Assembly: GCF_042477335.2 (NCBI RefSeq)
Contig: NC_091254.1
Location: forward strand, 92,345,501-92,409,500
Source: Ovis canadensis
Taxonomy: Eukaryota; Chordata; Mammalia; Artiodactyla; Bovidae
Length of the DNA: 64,000 nt
Direction of reading: 5' to 3'
Part shown: piece after piece, positions 23,501-35,500 of the stretch
Layout of the letters: the number at the start of each line of letters is the position of its first letter
Numbering within the stretch: position 1 is the first letter of the stretch
Translations under genes and position numbers: made by a program
The notes under the pieces: model-generated
Told to the model about the DNA's origin: nothing
Seen by the model: only the letters and a program-made list of their open reading frames with translations
Database searches by the model: none

Positions 23501-26500
23501 AGTGGGTTTTGGTGCCTTTTCTTGTTCAACCATAAGCAAGTCGGGTTCTTTTATGATCCATTCCACACTTTCCTTTGTATCTTCAGACATTACTAGACAC
23601 TCTCTAGGTTTTTTAATGGGTTTTGGTGCCTTTTCTTGTTCAACCATTAGCAAATCAAGTTCTTTTACGATCCTTTCCACATTTTCCTTTGGATCTTCAG
23701 ACATGTTTAGACACGCTATAGGAGTTTCAGTGGGTTTTGGTGTCTTTTCTTGCTCGATCATAAGCATGTCAGGTTCTTTTACGATCTTTTCCATGTTTTC
23801 CTTTGGATCTTCAGACATGATTACACACTCTGTAGGTGTTTTAGTGGGTTTTGGTGCTTTTTCTTGTCCAACCTTAAGGAAGTCAGGTTCTTTTACGATC
23901 CTTTCCGCATTTTCCTTTGGATCTTCAGACATGATTTGACTCCCTGTAGGAGTTTCAGTGGGTTTTGGTGCCTTTTCTTGTTCAACCGTAAGTGAGTCAG
24001 GTTCTTTTATGATCCATTCCACACTTTCCTTTGTATCTTCAGATATGACTAGACACTCTCTAGGTTTTTTAATGGGTTTTGGTGCCTTTTCTTGTTCAAC
24101 CATAAGCAAATCAAGTTCTTTTACGATCCTTTCCGCATTTTCCTTTGGATCTTCAGACATGTTTAGACACGCTATAGGAGTTTCAGAGGGTTTTGGTGCC
24201 TTTTCTTGCTGGATCATAAGCATGTCAGGTTCTTTTACGATCTTTTCCATGTTTTCCTTTGGATCTTCAGACATGATCACACACTCTGTAGGTGTTTTAA
24301 TGGGTTTTGGTGCTTTTTCTTGTCCAACCTTAAGGAAGTCAGGTTCTTTTATGATCCATTCCACACTTTTCTTTGTATCTTCAGACATGACTAGACACTC
24401 TCTAGGTTTTTTAATGGGTTTTGGTGACTTTTCTTGTTCAACCATAAGCAAATCAAGTTCTTTTACGATCCTTTCCGCATTTTCCTTTGGATCTTCAGAC
24501 ATGATTACACACTCTGTAGGTGTTTTAATGGGTTTTGGTGCTTTTTCTTGTCCAACCTTAAGGAAGTCAGGTTCTTTTACAATCTTTTCCACATTTTCCT
24601 TTGGATCTTCAGACATGATTAGGCACCCTGTAGCAGTTTCACTGGGTTTTGGTGCCTTTTCTTGTTCAACCATAAGCAAGTCAGGTTCTTTCATGATCCT
24701 TTCTGTGTTTTCTTTTGGATCAGACATGATGAGACATGCTGTAGGAGTTTCAGTGGGTTTTGGTGCCTTTTCTTGCTGGATCATAAGCAAGTCAGTTTCT
24801 TTTACGATCCTCTCCACATTTTCCTTTGGATCTTCAGACATGATTAGACACCCTCTAGCAGTTTCAGTGGGTTTTGGTGCCTTTTCTTGTTCAACCATAA
24901 TAAGCGAGTCAGGTTCTGTTATGATCCATTCCACACTTTCCTTTGTATCTTCAGACATGACTAGACACTCTCTAGGTTTTTTAATGGGTTTTGGTGCCTT
25001 TTCTTGTTCAACCATAAGCAAATCAGGTTCTTTTATGATTCTTTCTGTGTTTTCTTTTGGATCAGACATGATTAGATGCCCTGTAGGTGTTTCAGTGGGT
25101 TTTGGTGCCTCTTCTTGTTCAACCATAAGCAAGTCAGTTTCTTTTACAATCCTTTCCACATTTTCCTTTGGATCTTTAGACATGATTAGACACTCTGTGG
25201 GTGTTTCAGTGGGTTTTGGTGCCTCTTCTTGTTCAACCATAAGCAAGTCAGTTTCTTTTACAATCCTTTCCACATTTTCCTTTGGATCTTTAGACATGAT
25301 TAGACACTCTGTGGGTGTTTCAGTGGGTTTTGGTGCCTTTTCTTGTTTGATCATAAGCACGTCAGGTTCTTTTATGATCCTAGAGATATCCTGGCCTGGA
25401 ACAACCCTTTCGTTTGTTTGTGGAGCTAGATTTTTATTTATTTCTCTGCTGAGGTTTGCTTCTGATTTGGTGTTAGGAAGTTTGCACGTTTGTTGTTTGT
25501 CTACCATGAAGGGCTGGGAATCCTGTGGAATTGTGTTTGTAAAATTCTGGTTCCCTTCTTTCACAATGCTTGAACTGTCCCTCTTCATAGTTTCACTAGT
25601 ATTTGGTGATTTCTTCTGGAATTCTGAAATATGGGTTCTCTTTGCACTTTCTAGGTTTGTCTGAGATTTTACTGAGTCTTTAGTCTGAGATGGACTCACT
25701 GTGGAAATAGAAAGACTTCTGATAAATATTTCTGAGGCATCTCCTCTTCTCAAAGCTATTTTCTTTGATTTGTTAAAGTTATACTCTAATTTCTTTCGAT
25801 TGCTTGGAGTACCTCGTCCCGTGTTGCCTAGAATCTGTGAAATTGGATGTTTTCGGATTTTCATATTTAAATGTTTGGGGCCCAATTCTCTTTTCAAGTC
25901 TGCTATTGTTAATCTGCCTTTCTGGCCTCCTAATTTGGGAGAAAGAGGAATATAGGCATAAAATGAATCCAGAGCATGTTTTTGAAGCATTTTTTGTAGT
26001 TGAACGTTATGTTTTGCACTGGACACTTCTAGTTCCTTTTTCTGTTTTTGCTTGATTGGGCATCTGTTTGCTGTGGGAGTGATTACCTGAGTCTTAACCT
26101 GAGGCTCCTCTGCCTTTAGAGATGCTGTGTTCAGGTTTACGGTATTGCTTGTGTCCATTTTTATTGTCTCCTCCTCCAGATTAACAATGGTGTGTTTGTG
26201 CATTTCTATTCTGTCCTCTTCTAGACGGACAGCTATGTTTGTATCTATTCTTAATATCCCTTCTTTCATTTCTAACTTTTTTTGCTCCAGATTTCCAGTA
26301 GAGCCAGTGTCAGTTTCGTCTTTTCCCCCCGCATCTCCAGATTGAAGTGGAAAAATCCAGGAGGAAACAGACTTCTGAAGCGCTTCTAGACTCTGTGCCT
26401 CTTTATCTGGAACAAGCAATGTCTGCTCCTTTTTCCTTCTTTGGGCATCAAACTCTGTCATACCCGTTCGTATTCCCGGGCACACTGTAGTTTGCTTGCA

Positions 26501-29500
26501 CACATCTATTTCCAATGATGTCCTTTGCTTTACATGTTGCAGTGGAATTTTCAGAGAAAGATGAGAATCCACTCTGGTCTTTTGTCCACTCCCAGACTGC
26601 AGCACCACTTGCTTTTTCATGACAATTTCTTGATCTGCATTTTGGAGTGCATCTGACTCTGTGAGATTCATTTCCTCAAGGGGTTCCTTTATCTGTGGTG
26701 CTAACACATTGGGAGGGGACATTTCCTTTGTTTTTCCATTGTTTTGTCCATCTTCTTCTGGCTTATCCAGTTTACACAGATCTGTAGATGCTGGAGATGC
26801 TTGTGATAAAGCTTCTTGCTGGTGGTGGACATCTTGCTTGGAAGCAGAAAATCCTTCTGAACTGACAGGGGAGCCGAGTGTGGCATATATTTCCTTGGAT
26901 AATTTCCTTGGCAGTGAAACCAGAATGTGAGGACTTATCTTATGGTTTAAGTTATTCATTATTTCCGTTTCTTTCTTCAGACTTTCAATTTTAGTGAGAT
27001 CCATCATGGGGAAGGAAAGAATTGTAGCCAAAGTTTCTGGTTTGTATTTTTCTTGCTGAGCCTCTGACCCTGCAAAGAAACATTCTAGCCTTTTCCCACT
27101 TTTTATAGTACCATACCCTGTGACATAAAAGTCCTCCTGCTGTGAATTTGAAAGTAACTGACTCACATCTCCTTCAGATTTGACTTGCAGAGGTTCCCTC
27201 CTTTGCTGTACACTGATCACAAAGTTTGATGTCCACTGTTGCATGGCGTCTTCTGGCACTGAGCATTCTGCATTTTTAACTATTTCCCTCTCACCAGCAG
27301 CTGACTCTCTCATTGCTGTTTTCTGAGTATCTGATGTTTCCTGGAGATGTTGCTGTGAACCAGAGGATCCTGTGATTTCTGGTGTGTCTTTGTCTGTTTT
27401 GCTCCCTAAATCTAAATAAAGAGGTGCAGAAGGGATAGAAAGAAAAGTCCTTGTCAGGACCATACTTGGTTCATCTTTATCTTTGTGTACTTTTTCCCCT
27501 GGCTCTTTAATAACATTCAACACAAATTTCTTTGTACTAAGGACATCTGGAATTGGTGAAATCGCTGATTTTTTGTGATGGGTCCGTAGCCTCATATCTA
27601 CATGTTTCACATCAAGCTTTTTTTCTTTCTCTGACATGCATTGTTTTCTTTTTATTACATCACCGCTGATTCCCTTTGTATCTGTTCTTCTCTTTGCATC
27701 TGATAATGCTGAAATCATTCGTGGAAGTAGAGAGGGTTTATTAATTCCAAGCTTTCCTTCATCTACTTGTGTGCCTTTGTCCAATTTCAGTTTAGTTGGA
27801 GGTGTGGCAAGATAAATATTTCTTACCATCTTACCAGGTGGTTTACCTCGAGTTTCCTGTTTCTTTTGCTCTGTCCCTCCAAGGTTCAGATACAGTTCTG
27901 ATCTGTGGAGTGTATATGAAGAAGGCGATTTCTTGGACTTCAAAATTATATATTTGGTGTGCATCACACCTCTCCTATCTACTGATTTTTCTCTGTCCCT
28001 CTCTTCTTTCTCAGGAATAGGTTGTTCCTCATTTTGAACATCTTTCCTGGAATCACCACTAATTGAATATGTATGTATCATTTGCCCTGCCTTTGATATT
28101 CTCCCCAAAGCAGACCTTCTATGTGCTAGCATTTCCTCATCAACTTGTACTTCTTTATCCAGCTTGAGGGCAGAGAGATATGGTGATGAAGCAGAAAATT
28201 TGGTCAGGTTTTGACCATCTTTTGTGCTATCACCATGAATTGAACCCCTATGTACTATTTCCCCTGCATGTGAAGTTCTCCCCAAGGCAGACCTTCTACG
28301 TGCCAGCATTTCATCGTCAACTTGTACTTCTTTATCCAGTTTGAGGGCAGGAAGACATGGTGATGAAGCAGAAAATTTAGTCAGGTTTTGAACATCTTTC
28401 ATGGTATTACCACTCATTGTCTCTGTATGTACTGTTTCCCCTGCATGTGAAATTCTCCCCAAGGCAGACCTTCTACGTGCTAGCATTTCATCATTGACTT
28501 GAACTTCTTTATCCAATTTGAAGGCAGAGAGATATGGTGATGAAGCAGAAAATTTGGTAAGGTTTTGACCAACTTTTGTGATATCGTCACTAACTGAATC
28601 TGTATGTGCTATTTCCCCTGCATATGAGAGTCTTCCCAAGACAGACCTTCTACATGCTAGCATTTCGCCGTCAACTTGAACTTCTTTATCCAATTTGTGG
28701 GCAGAAAAAGATGGTGACACAGCAGAAAATTTGCTCAAGTTTTGATCATTTTTTGTGATATCACCACTAATTGAATCTGTATATGCTGTTTCCCCTACAT
28801 ATGAGAGTCTTCCCAAGACAGACCTTCTACATGTTAGCATTTCGCCGTCAACTTGAACTTCTTTATCCAATTTGTGGGCAGGAAGAGACAGTAATGAAGC
28901 AGAAAATTTGGTCAAGTTTTGGTCACTTTTTGTGATATCACCACTAATTGAATCTGTATGTCCTCTTTCCCCTGCATATGACAGTCTTCCCAAGACAGAC
29001 CTTCTATGTGCTAGCATTTCGTCATCAACTTGTACTTCTTTATCCAATTGGAAGGTGGGGAGAAATGGTGATGAAGTAGAAATTTTGGTCAGGTTTTGAC
29101 CATCTTTCATGGTATCACCACTAATCGAATCTCTGTGTACTATTTCCCCTGCATATGCTACTCTCCCCAGAACAGACCTTCTAAAGAGTGCTAGCATTTC
29201 GTCATTGACTTGAACTTCTTTATCCAATCTGGGGGCAGAGCGATATGGTGATGACGCTGAAAATTTGGTGAGGTTTTGACCATCTTTTGAAACTGAACTG
29301 AACTGAACTGTGATGTCACTACTAATTGAATCTCTGTGCACTATTTCCTTTGCATATGAAATTCTCCTCAAGATAGACCTTGTATGTGCTAGCGTTTCAT
29401 CATTAACTTGTACTTCTTTATCCAGTTTGAGGGTTGGGAGAGGTGGTGATGAGGTAGAAATTTTGGTCCAGTTTTGAGCATATTTCATAGTATCACCACT

Positions 29501-32500
29501 AATTATCTCCGTATGTACTGCTTCTCTTGCATATGACATTCTCCCCAGAGCAGATTCTCTACATGCTAGCATTTCATCATTGACTTGGACTTCTATATCC
29601 AACTTGAGGGCAGGGAGAAATGGTGATGAAGTAGAAGATTTGGTCAGGGTTTGAGCCTCTTCCGTGGTATCACCACTAGTTGTGTCTGTATATAATTTCC
29701 CTCCAAATGATACTCTCTGCAAAATAGACCTTGTACGTGCTAGCGTTTCATCATCCACTTGTACCGCTTTATCCAATTTGAGGGCAGAGAGAGATGGGGA
29801 TGAAGTAGAAAATTTGGTCAGAACCATACCTGGTTCATCTTTACTTTCCTGCATCTCCTTTCGTTGATGTTTGGGAGACACAAAGTTTCTTCTTTCTACT
29901 TCGTCCTCTTTCTTGTTCCGGGGCAAATATTTTTCTTTGCGGGGACTAATGACAGTATCACTCGCCATTGACTCTACATGTATCACTTCCTCAGAACTTG
30001 ATGATTTCTGGAAGTTTACTGGGAGCAAAGAGGATCTTGGTAACATTGACATGCCCTCTTCTCTTATGCTGGTGTTTTCATCAAGGCAAAGAGAAGAAGA
30101 GAGAGCAGCACAGGTCTCAGTGTGCATGGCATCACCTGGCTCCTGTTTATCTTCCCAAACCTTCCCTTTAGTTTTTCCCTGAAGGTCAGTTAGGTTGTGT
30201 GTAAGTATAATAGGTGATTCTGCTTGTGGGGGAGGCAATTTTGTGATTCTTATCACGTACCTCTCTCCTTCTGGTGTATCAGATTTAAGATATGGTAGAG
30301 TCAGTAAAGAAGTACAGATGTTTTTCAGTCTTGTAGCTAGTTCACTGTCCTCTCTCTGTACCATTTTCTTTTGCGTTTTCATTTTGCACTGTGATTCTTT
30401 GGTATCACATCTGTGTGAAAGTGGTAATTCTGTTGCCTTTCGATGCACAGATATTGGAAGCACTCTGTCTTCATTATCTGTTTTGAGTCTAACTTTGTTT
30501 TTTAACAAATAACCATCAAATGACTTAGCATCTGCTTTTGTGTTTAGGTTGAGTGGATCAAAAATCTTCAGTGGTGGAAAACAGGATTGCGTTATTCTTT
30601 CTGCATCTTTCCTTTCATTTCTGCTAGTGTCTTGTCTCAGGGAAGATGGAGAAGGTAAGGAGGCACGAGTTTCCCTCAGAACCATTCCCAGCTCACCATT
30701 GCCATCCTGCATTTCCTTCCCTCGCTCTTTGACATTCAAAGGCAGTCTGTTTCTACTGAGCAAATGTGTAAGTGGGGATGTTTGGGCTTCCACAGCTGTG
30801 ATTTTGGGGTGTTTTCTATCTTTCTCATCTTTTCTTTTTACTCTGATCTCTGTCTCTGTATACGACACACGTCCGTTAGCTCTTACTGTTATATTACACG
30901 AGCTAATACCTTGACTGAAATCTGCATGCCTGATTTTCCCTGCACCCGATAACTCAAGGAGCTGAAATGGTGGAGAGAATCCCGTGACTGCAGGTGAGTG
31001 TTTGTCGTCTTTGATTCCTGCATCCAGTCCACGGTCTGATGGAGAAGGCAAGGCAGGAGGGGTTTTTGTTGGAGTCACACCAGGCTCTCCTGCTCGCTCC
31101 TGCCCCCGTTTTGCACTCTCCTCCGCGCTTGGGCGCGCTTCCTTTCTCCTGCTCAGAGCATCGTGCTTGGCGACACCGAACACATCATGGGGGGATGACG
31201 TCTTTGCCTTGAAGTCTGAGCCACTGGCATGCACCGTGCCTCTCACAACTGTTGTGTGTGCTCTGTTCCTTTCTGTTGGTGGCGGATATTGTTTTTCTTT
31301 CTTTCTATCAGTTGACTTTAGAGGTGCTTTCTGTACTGAAGGCCGTGAGGCTTGGATCTTGAGATGTGGCCCAGAGTGCCTTAGGACTACTGGACCACGT
31401 TTGTCTTCTTTTATCGTGTCAGATTTAAGATGAGTTGAGGAAGTGACAAAAGGGCAGATTTTGCTCAGAATCACAACTGTGTCCCTTCTCCCTTTCTGCT
31501 CCCATTTCACTTGCTCCTTAATGTTCACTTGCAGTTTCTTTGCTTCAAGCATACGGAAAAGCGGGGATTTCCTTACCTTCAGAGATAAGGACTTGGGATG
31601 CATTGGGTCCCTCACAAAAATATTTGCTTTATCCTTTTCTTCCCACGTCATGTATTCTGTTCTTTTTGAATCGCTTGAGATCTCACTCAGAGGTGACACT
31701 GTATATTTTAACTCCTGTGCATCTGATGACTTCCTGCGCCATAACGGTGGAAGACAGGATTTAAGAGCTCCTTGGTTCTCCTTCTCGCCTTTGATTGATG
31801 TAAACTGAGGTAGACAAAGTCCGGTCAGGACCTCATCTAGTTCACTTTTTCTTTCCTGTGCATGACCCAGGTTTTCTCGTCTGTTTGTTGGTTTATCTCT
31901 AGTCTGGGGGCTGTGGCTCCCAGGGTTACTGGGAACGTGTGGAAGTGGGAACTCATTTGCCTTGGAACTTGTTTCTTTGGAGTACCTCATATAATTCATA
32001 TTGGCTGTTTCTCCTTGATCCTCTCCTTTCTGGGGCATAAAGTCCTTTGCTGCTTGTACATCACTTATGATATCTATCTCAGTTGACTCTCGATTTGCTT
32101 TTTTCACTATATCTGATGATTTCTGGTGGGGTAGTTCTGAACAAGAATATCTTGTTACTTTAGCTCTGTCATCTGCTTCTGTTATTCTTGTGTTCAAGTT
32201 AAAAGAAGTGGCAGGTCTGGAAGTACAGATCAAAATCACACTTGGTTCACCTTGAATTCTATGTATCTTTTTCTTTTGTTCCTTGATGTCCAGCTGGATT
32301 TCCTGTGAAAGTGGTGAATTCTTTTTCTTCGAAAGGAGGACTTCTTCCATATTAACTCTCTCCTCTTCTCCTTGGATTGCATGTTCTGTAGCTTGTTTTA
32401 CCCTGTTTGAGATATCACCAGAAACAGACTTTTCATATGCTACGTTTCCCATATCTGATGACTCCTGGAGTTTGGGTTGTAGAAAACAGGATCTTGTTTT

Positions 32501-35500
32501 TCTTAGCAAGACTGCTTCTCCTCCCCTTCTTGTGTCCACTTCAGAGTAAGGTGGAGAAGAGATGCAAACACAGGACTGTCTCTGAATCCTGACTTGTTTA
32601 CCTTTATCTTGCTGCATCTTTTCCTCTTTTTCTTTGATGTTCAACTGCAGTTCCTGGGCAACTGGAGACTGGTTCACCTCCAGAGGCATTCTTTGGGGAT
32701 GCCTTATCTCTTTCAAAGCCGTGTCCACTCTGTCTTCATTTTCCTGTGACATATATTTTGATCTTGCTATATTGCTTAAAATATCGTCAGTTGGCTCCTT
32801 ACATGCTATCACTGCATCTGACAGTTCCTGGAGGGTCAGTGATGGAGGGCAGAACCATGATACTGTTTGTGATGCCGCTTCTTTTACTCCAGGACCCTGC
32901 TCCAGGTGAGAAGATGGAATGGAGGCATGGGGCTTATTCAGAACTACATTTCCATCACTCTCATCTTCCTGTATCATTTCCTCTTGCTCTTTATTGTCCC
33001 ACTGCGGTGCATGCGGTGTGTGTTTGAAAAGTTTTTTCTTTCTTTTAAAAGTGGCCCTTTTGCAGTCCCTTTTATCTTTCACATATACTATATTGTCTCC
33101 ATCTTCCCTCTTTTGCTGTGGGCAACGTTTTGATTCTATTATGTTGCTTAAACTTTCTCTGTTAATTGACTCTGCAAATGACGCTTTCCTGATATTTGAT
33201 GTTGCCTGGAGCTTTAGTGGTGGAAGGCAGTTCTGTGGTATTCTTGATGAATCTCTTCCGCCTTTTGTTCTTAAATTCAAATCAAGAGGTGACAGAGATG
33301 GTACAGAAGCAAACAAGTTTGTCAGCTTCACACCTGACATACCTTTGCCTATCTGCCCCTCGCTCTCTTGCTGTATAATGTTCAACTTCCCTGGCGATTC
33401 CTTTTCACTGAGCATGTGTGATCGTGATGGTTTCTTTGCCTTCAAGGTAATGTTGGGATCCACTGTTCCTTTCACATCGACTCCCTTTATTCTAATCTCC
33501 TTTCTCTGCGATATAAGTTGTTTAATTCGTTTTACATTATTTGAGGTAATCTCATCAGCTGTCTTTATATTCAGTTTGAGAGAAGAGATGGGCTCATATA
33601 CATTTGTCACAACCAAATCAGGTTTAACCTTTCTATGGTTCAAATTTACCGTTTTCTCTTTTATCTTCCTTGGCAGTTCTGGTCTGTTGCCTGGACCACC
33701 ACAGTCAGTGGTATTAAATATGTTTGAAAATATCAATTTCCCCCCAGTCCTTCGGGTGGATACTATGTCTTTCTCAACTTCTTGTTTTAGGTCATTCTTC
33801 TGTCTTTTATTTTCAGGCAAAGGAGGCATATGGCTAGAAAGAGAATGTGAAAAAAATCCAGGTAGACATACCTCTTTTCGTAGTTTTTTTCGACATGCTT
33901 TACATAAGTGCACCTTCTTTCTAACACTTAGCTTGGGGGAGCTAACTTTTGTTATTGAACCAATTGTCTGCTCCCCATATAATAATTTCTTTCCTTTTAT
34001 CAGTGAGACATTCTGATATTTTGCAGTTTCACTGGATGATTCTAGAGGTGACCTTGTATTGTGTCTCGTCGTTTGCGTTGGAGGAGTTGAGGGTACAGTC
34101 CATTCCAGGCCACACTCACGTTGAGTATTTAGTTGTTCTTTAGAAATCAAGTCTAATCCTTTTGTCCTGCTCGACACATTACCTACTTCGGATAATGCTT
34201 CTTTCGTCTGAGGCGTTAAATGCGGCAGGAGCCAGGGATTGTTTTGAGGGTAAGATGTATGCTCAGAGGGAATTCTCAGGGAGGGAAAATTCTCAGAGGG
34301 AATCAGTAGGTTCTGCTGCTTTTGTTCCACGCTGGGTAAGTTCTGTCCTTTTTCACTTTTTTGTGTATATCCAAAAATAACATCCATTCCTTTTAATGCT
34401 TCCTTAGCCTGTGGAGTTGAATATTCGGAATGCATCTTACTTGTGTCATCAAACTTTGCTTCTTGCACTGAGATATTAGCTTGGTGGAGACCTGCTTGGG
34501 GGTGAGATGTGGACTTTTGAAGGGTCTCAGGCACCCATTTCTCTTGCTGGCCTCCTTTTCCTGTAATATGTGAACAAAGTACTTCTGTACTTGGAGTATA
34601 CTCCACAGTGCTAACTACTTCTTCCGATACTGTCTTTTCATACGGCATCTTACTTTGAAATAATATATCTCTTGAAGGATCAGAAGCAAGATTTGGCCAA
34701 ATACGTTGTATGCATTCTGGTTGCTCTTCTGTTCCTGCACCAGGCAAGCCAGTTCCTTCTGTGTTTGAACTGTGGTGCCTTGGACTATTGACGTCCTTTG
34801 CTGCCTTCATTACTCCTGGCAATTTAATCTGAAATATATTCATCATAGAATGAGAAACAGATGTTGGGAGAGCCTTGCGTGTACTTTCCTGTTGATGTCC
34901 TTTTCTTCTTCCTGAGCACGGAGGTTGATCCACTGGAGTATCTACTGTGTCTGATGCTTTCTGGACCACTGGACTCAAAACCGCTGAACTCATTCCTTTG
35001 GCTGAGATTTCTTTCTTTCGCCTTTCAATATGGAGTTGATACAATATGCAAGAGGAAATGAATTCCAGAAGATTTCCTTTCTTCTGGTTAGAACTGTTTC
35101 GCTGCTCTGTCCTCCCTTGTTTGGAACAGTTTATTTTCTGTTCATTTGATGTTAATAGAAGGTTCGTTACCTTTGGCATCTCGGTTTCCCATAGATTGAT
35201 GTCTGAAACAACAGGGATGCTAACTTTTTCTTTCTGTGTTGCATTTCCTGCCTCTCTCACATGAAGTTCCCCACTGGGGCAAGATGCTGAATCCAGGAGA
35301 CGTTCCGGAATGGGATCTGGTTTCACGTCTCCGATCTCCACTGCAGGTGTATATTGCTGGGCTTCTGCGTTTGCACAAAGAAATGTCTGTCCTTTTGAAC
35401 CTTGTAAGGTATCAGTTTCTCTTAAGCCATCTCTTGCCAGTTGATTTGGAATGGTATTTTCCAAATAAGAGGTTTCCGTAATGGAGTACAAAGTAGGCTC

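Larger units (their letters stand above)
27460..33460 (-). repeat. CCDC168: Diverged long modules in the middle of CCDC168
   Basis: This span holds recurring segments of the form S-P-L-S-x-x-L, then L-N-I-K-E-x-x-x-K-x-Q, then a Ser/Pro-rich stretch, a charged stretch, a 'P-P-L-K-L-Q' type motif and a closing 'H-P-K-S-L-S-L' type motif. Clear instances are near 32600-32700, 32240-32350, 31490-31610, 30690-30800, 30330-30450 and 27460-27580. Spacing is irregular and pairwise identity low, as expected of old duplications. The 59-residue array interrupts this region. The boundaries are approximate and were judged by eye. Confidence 0.6.

Noticed and set aside
23958-25664. 568-codon open frame on the plus strand, antisense to CCDC168
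   Set aside because: It lies mostly within the 38-residue array. The 114-bp period keeps an antisense frame open once one unit lacks a stop there. No independent coding signature or start context.
32919-34016. 365-codon plus-strand frame inside the CCDC168 exon
   Set aside because: Antisense shadow of a long, Lys/Ser/Glu-rich coding exon, which gives few stops on the opposite strand. Composition is Ser/Phe/Leu-rich as expected of a shadow.
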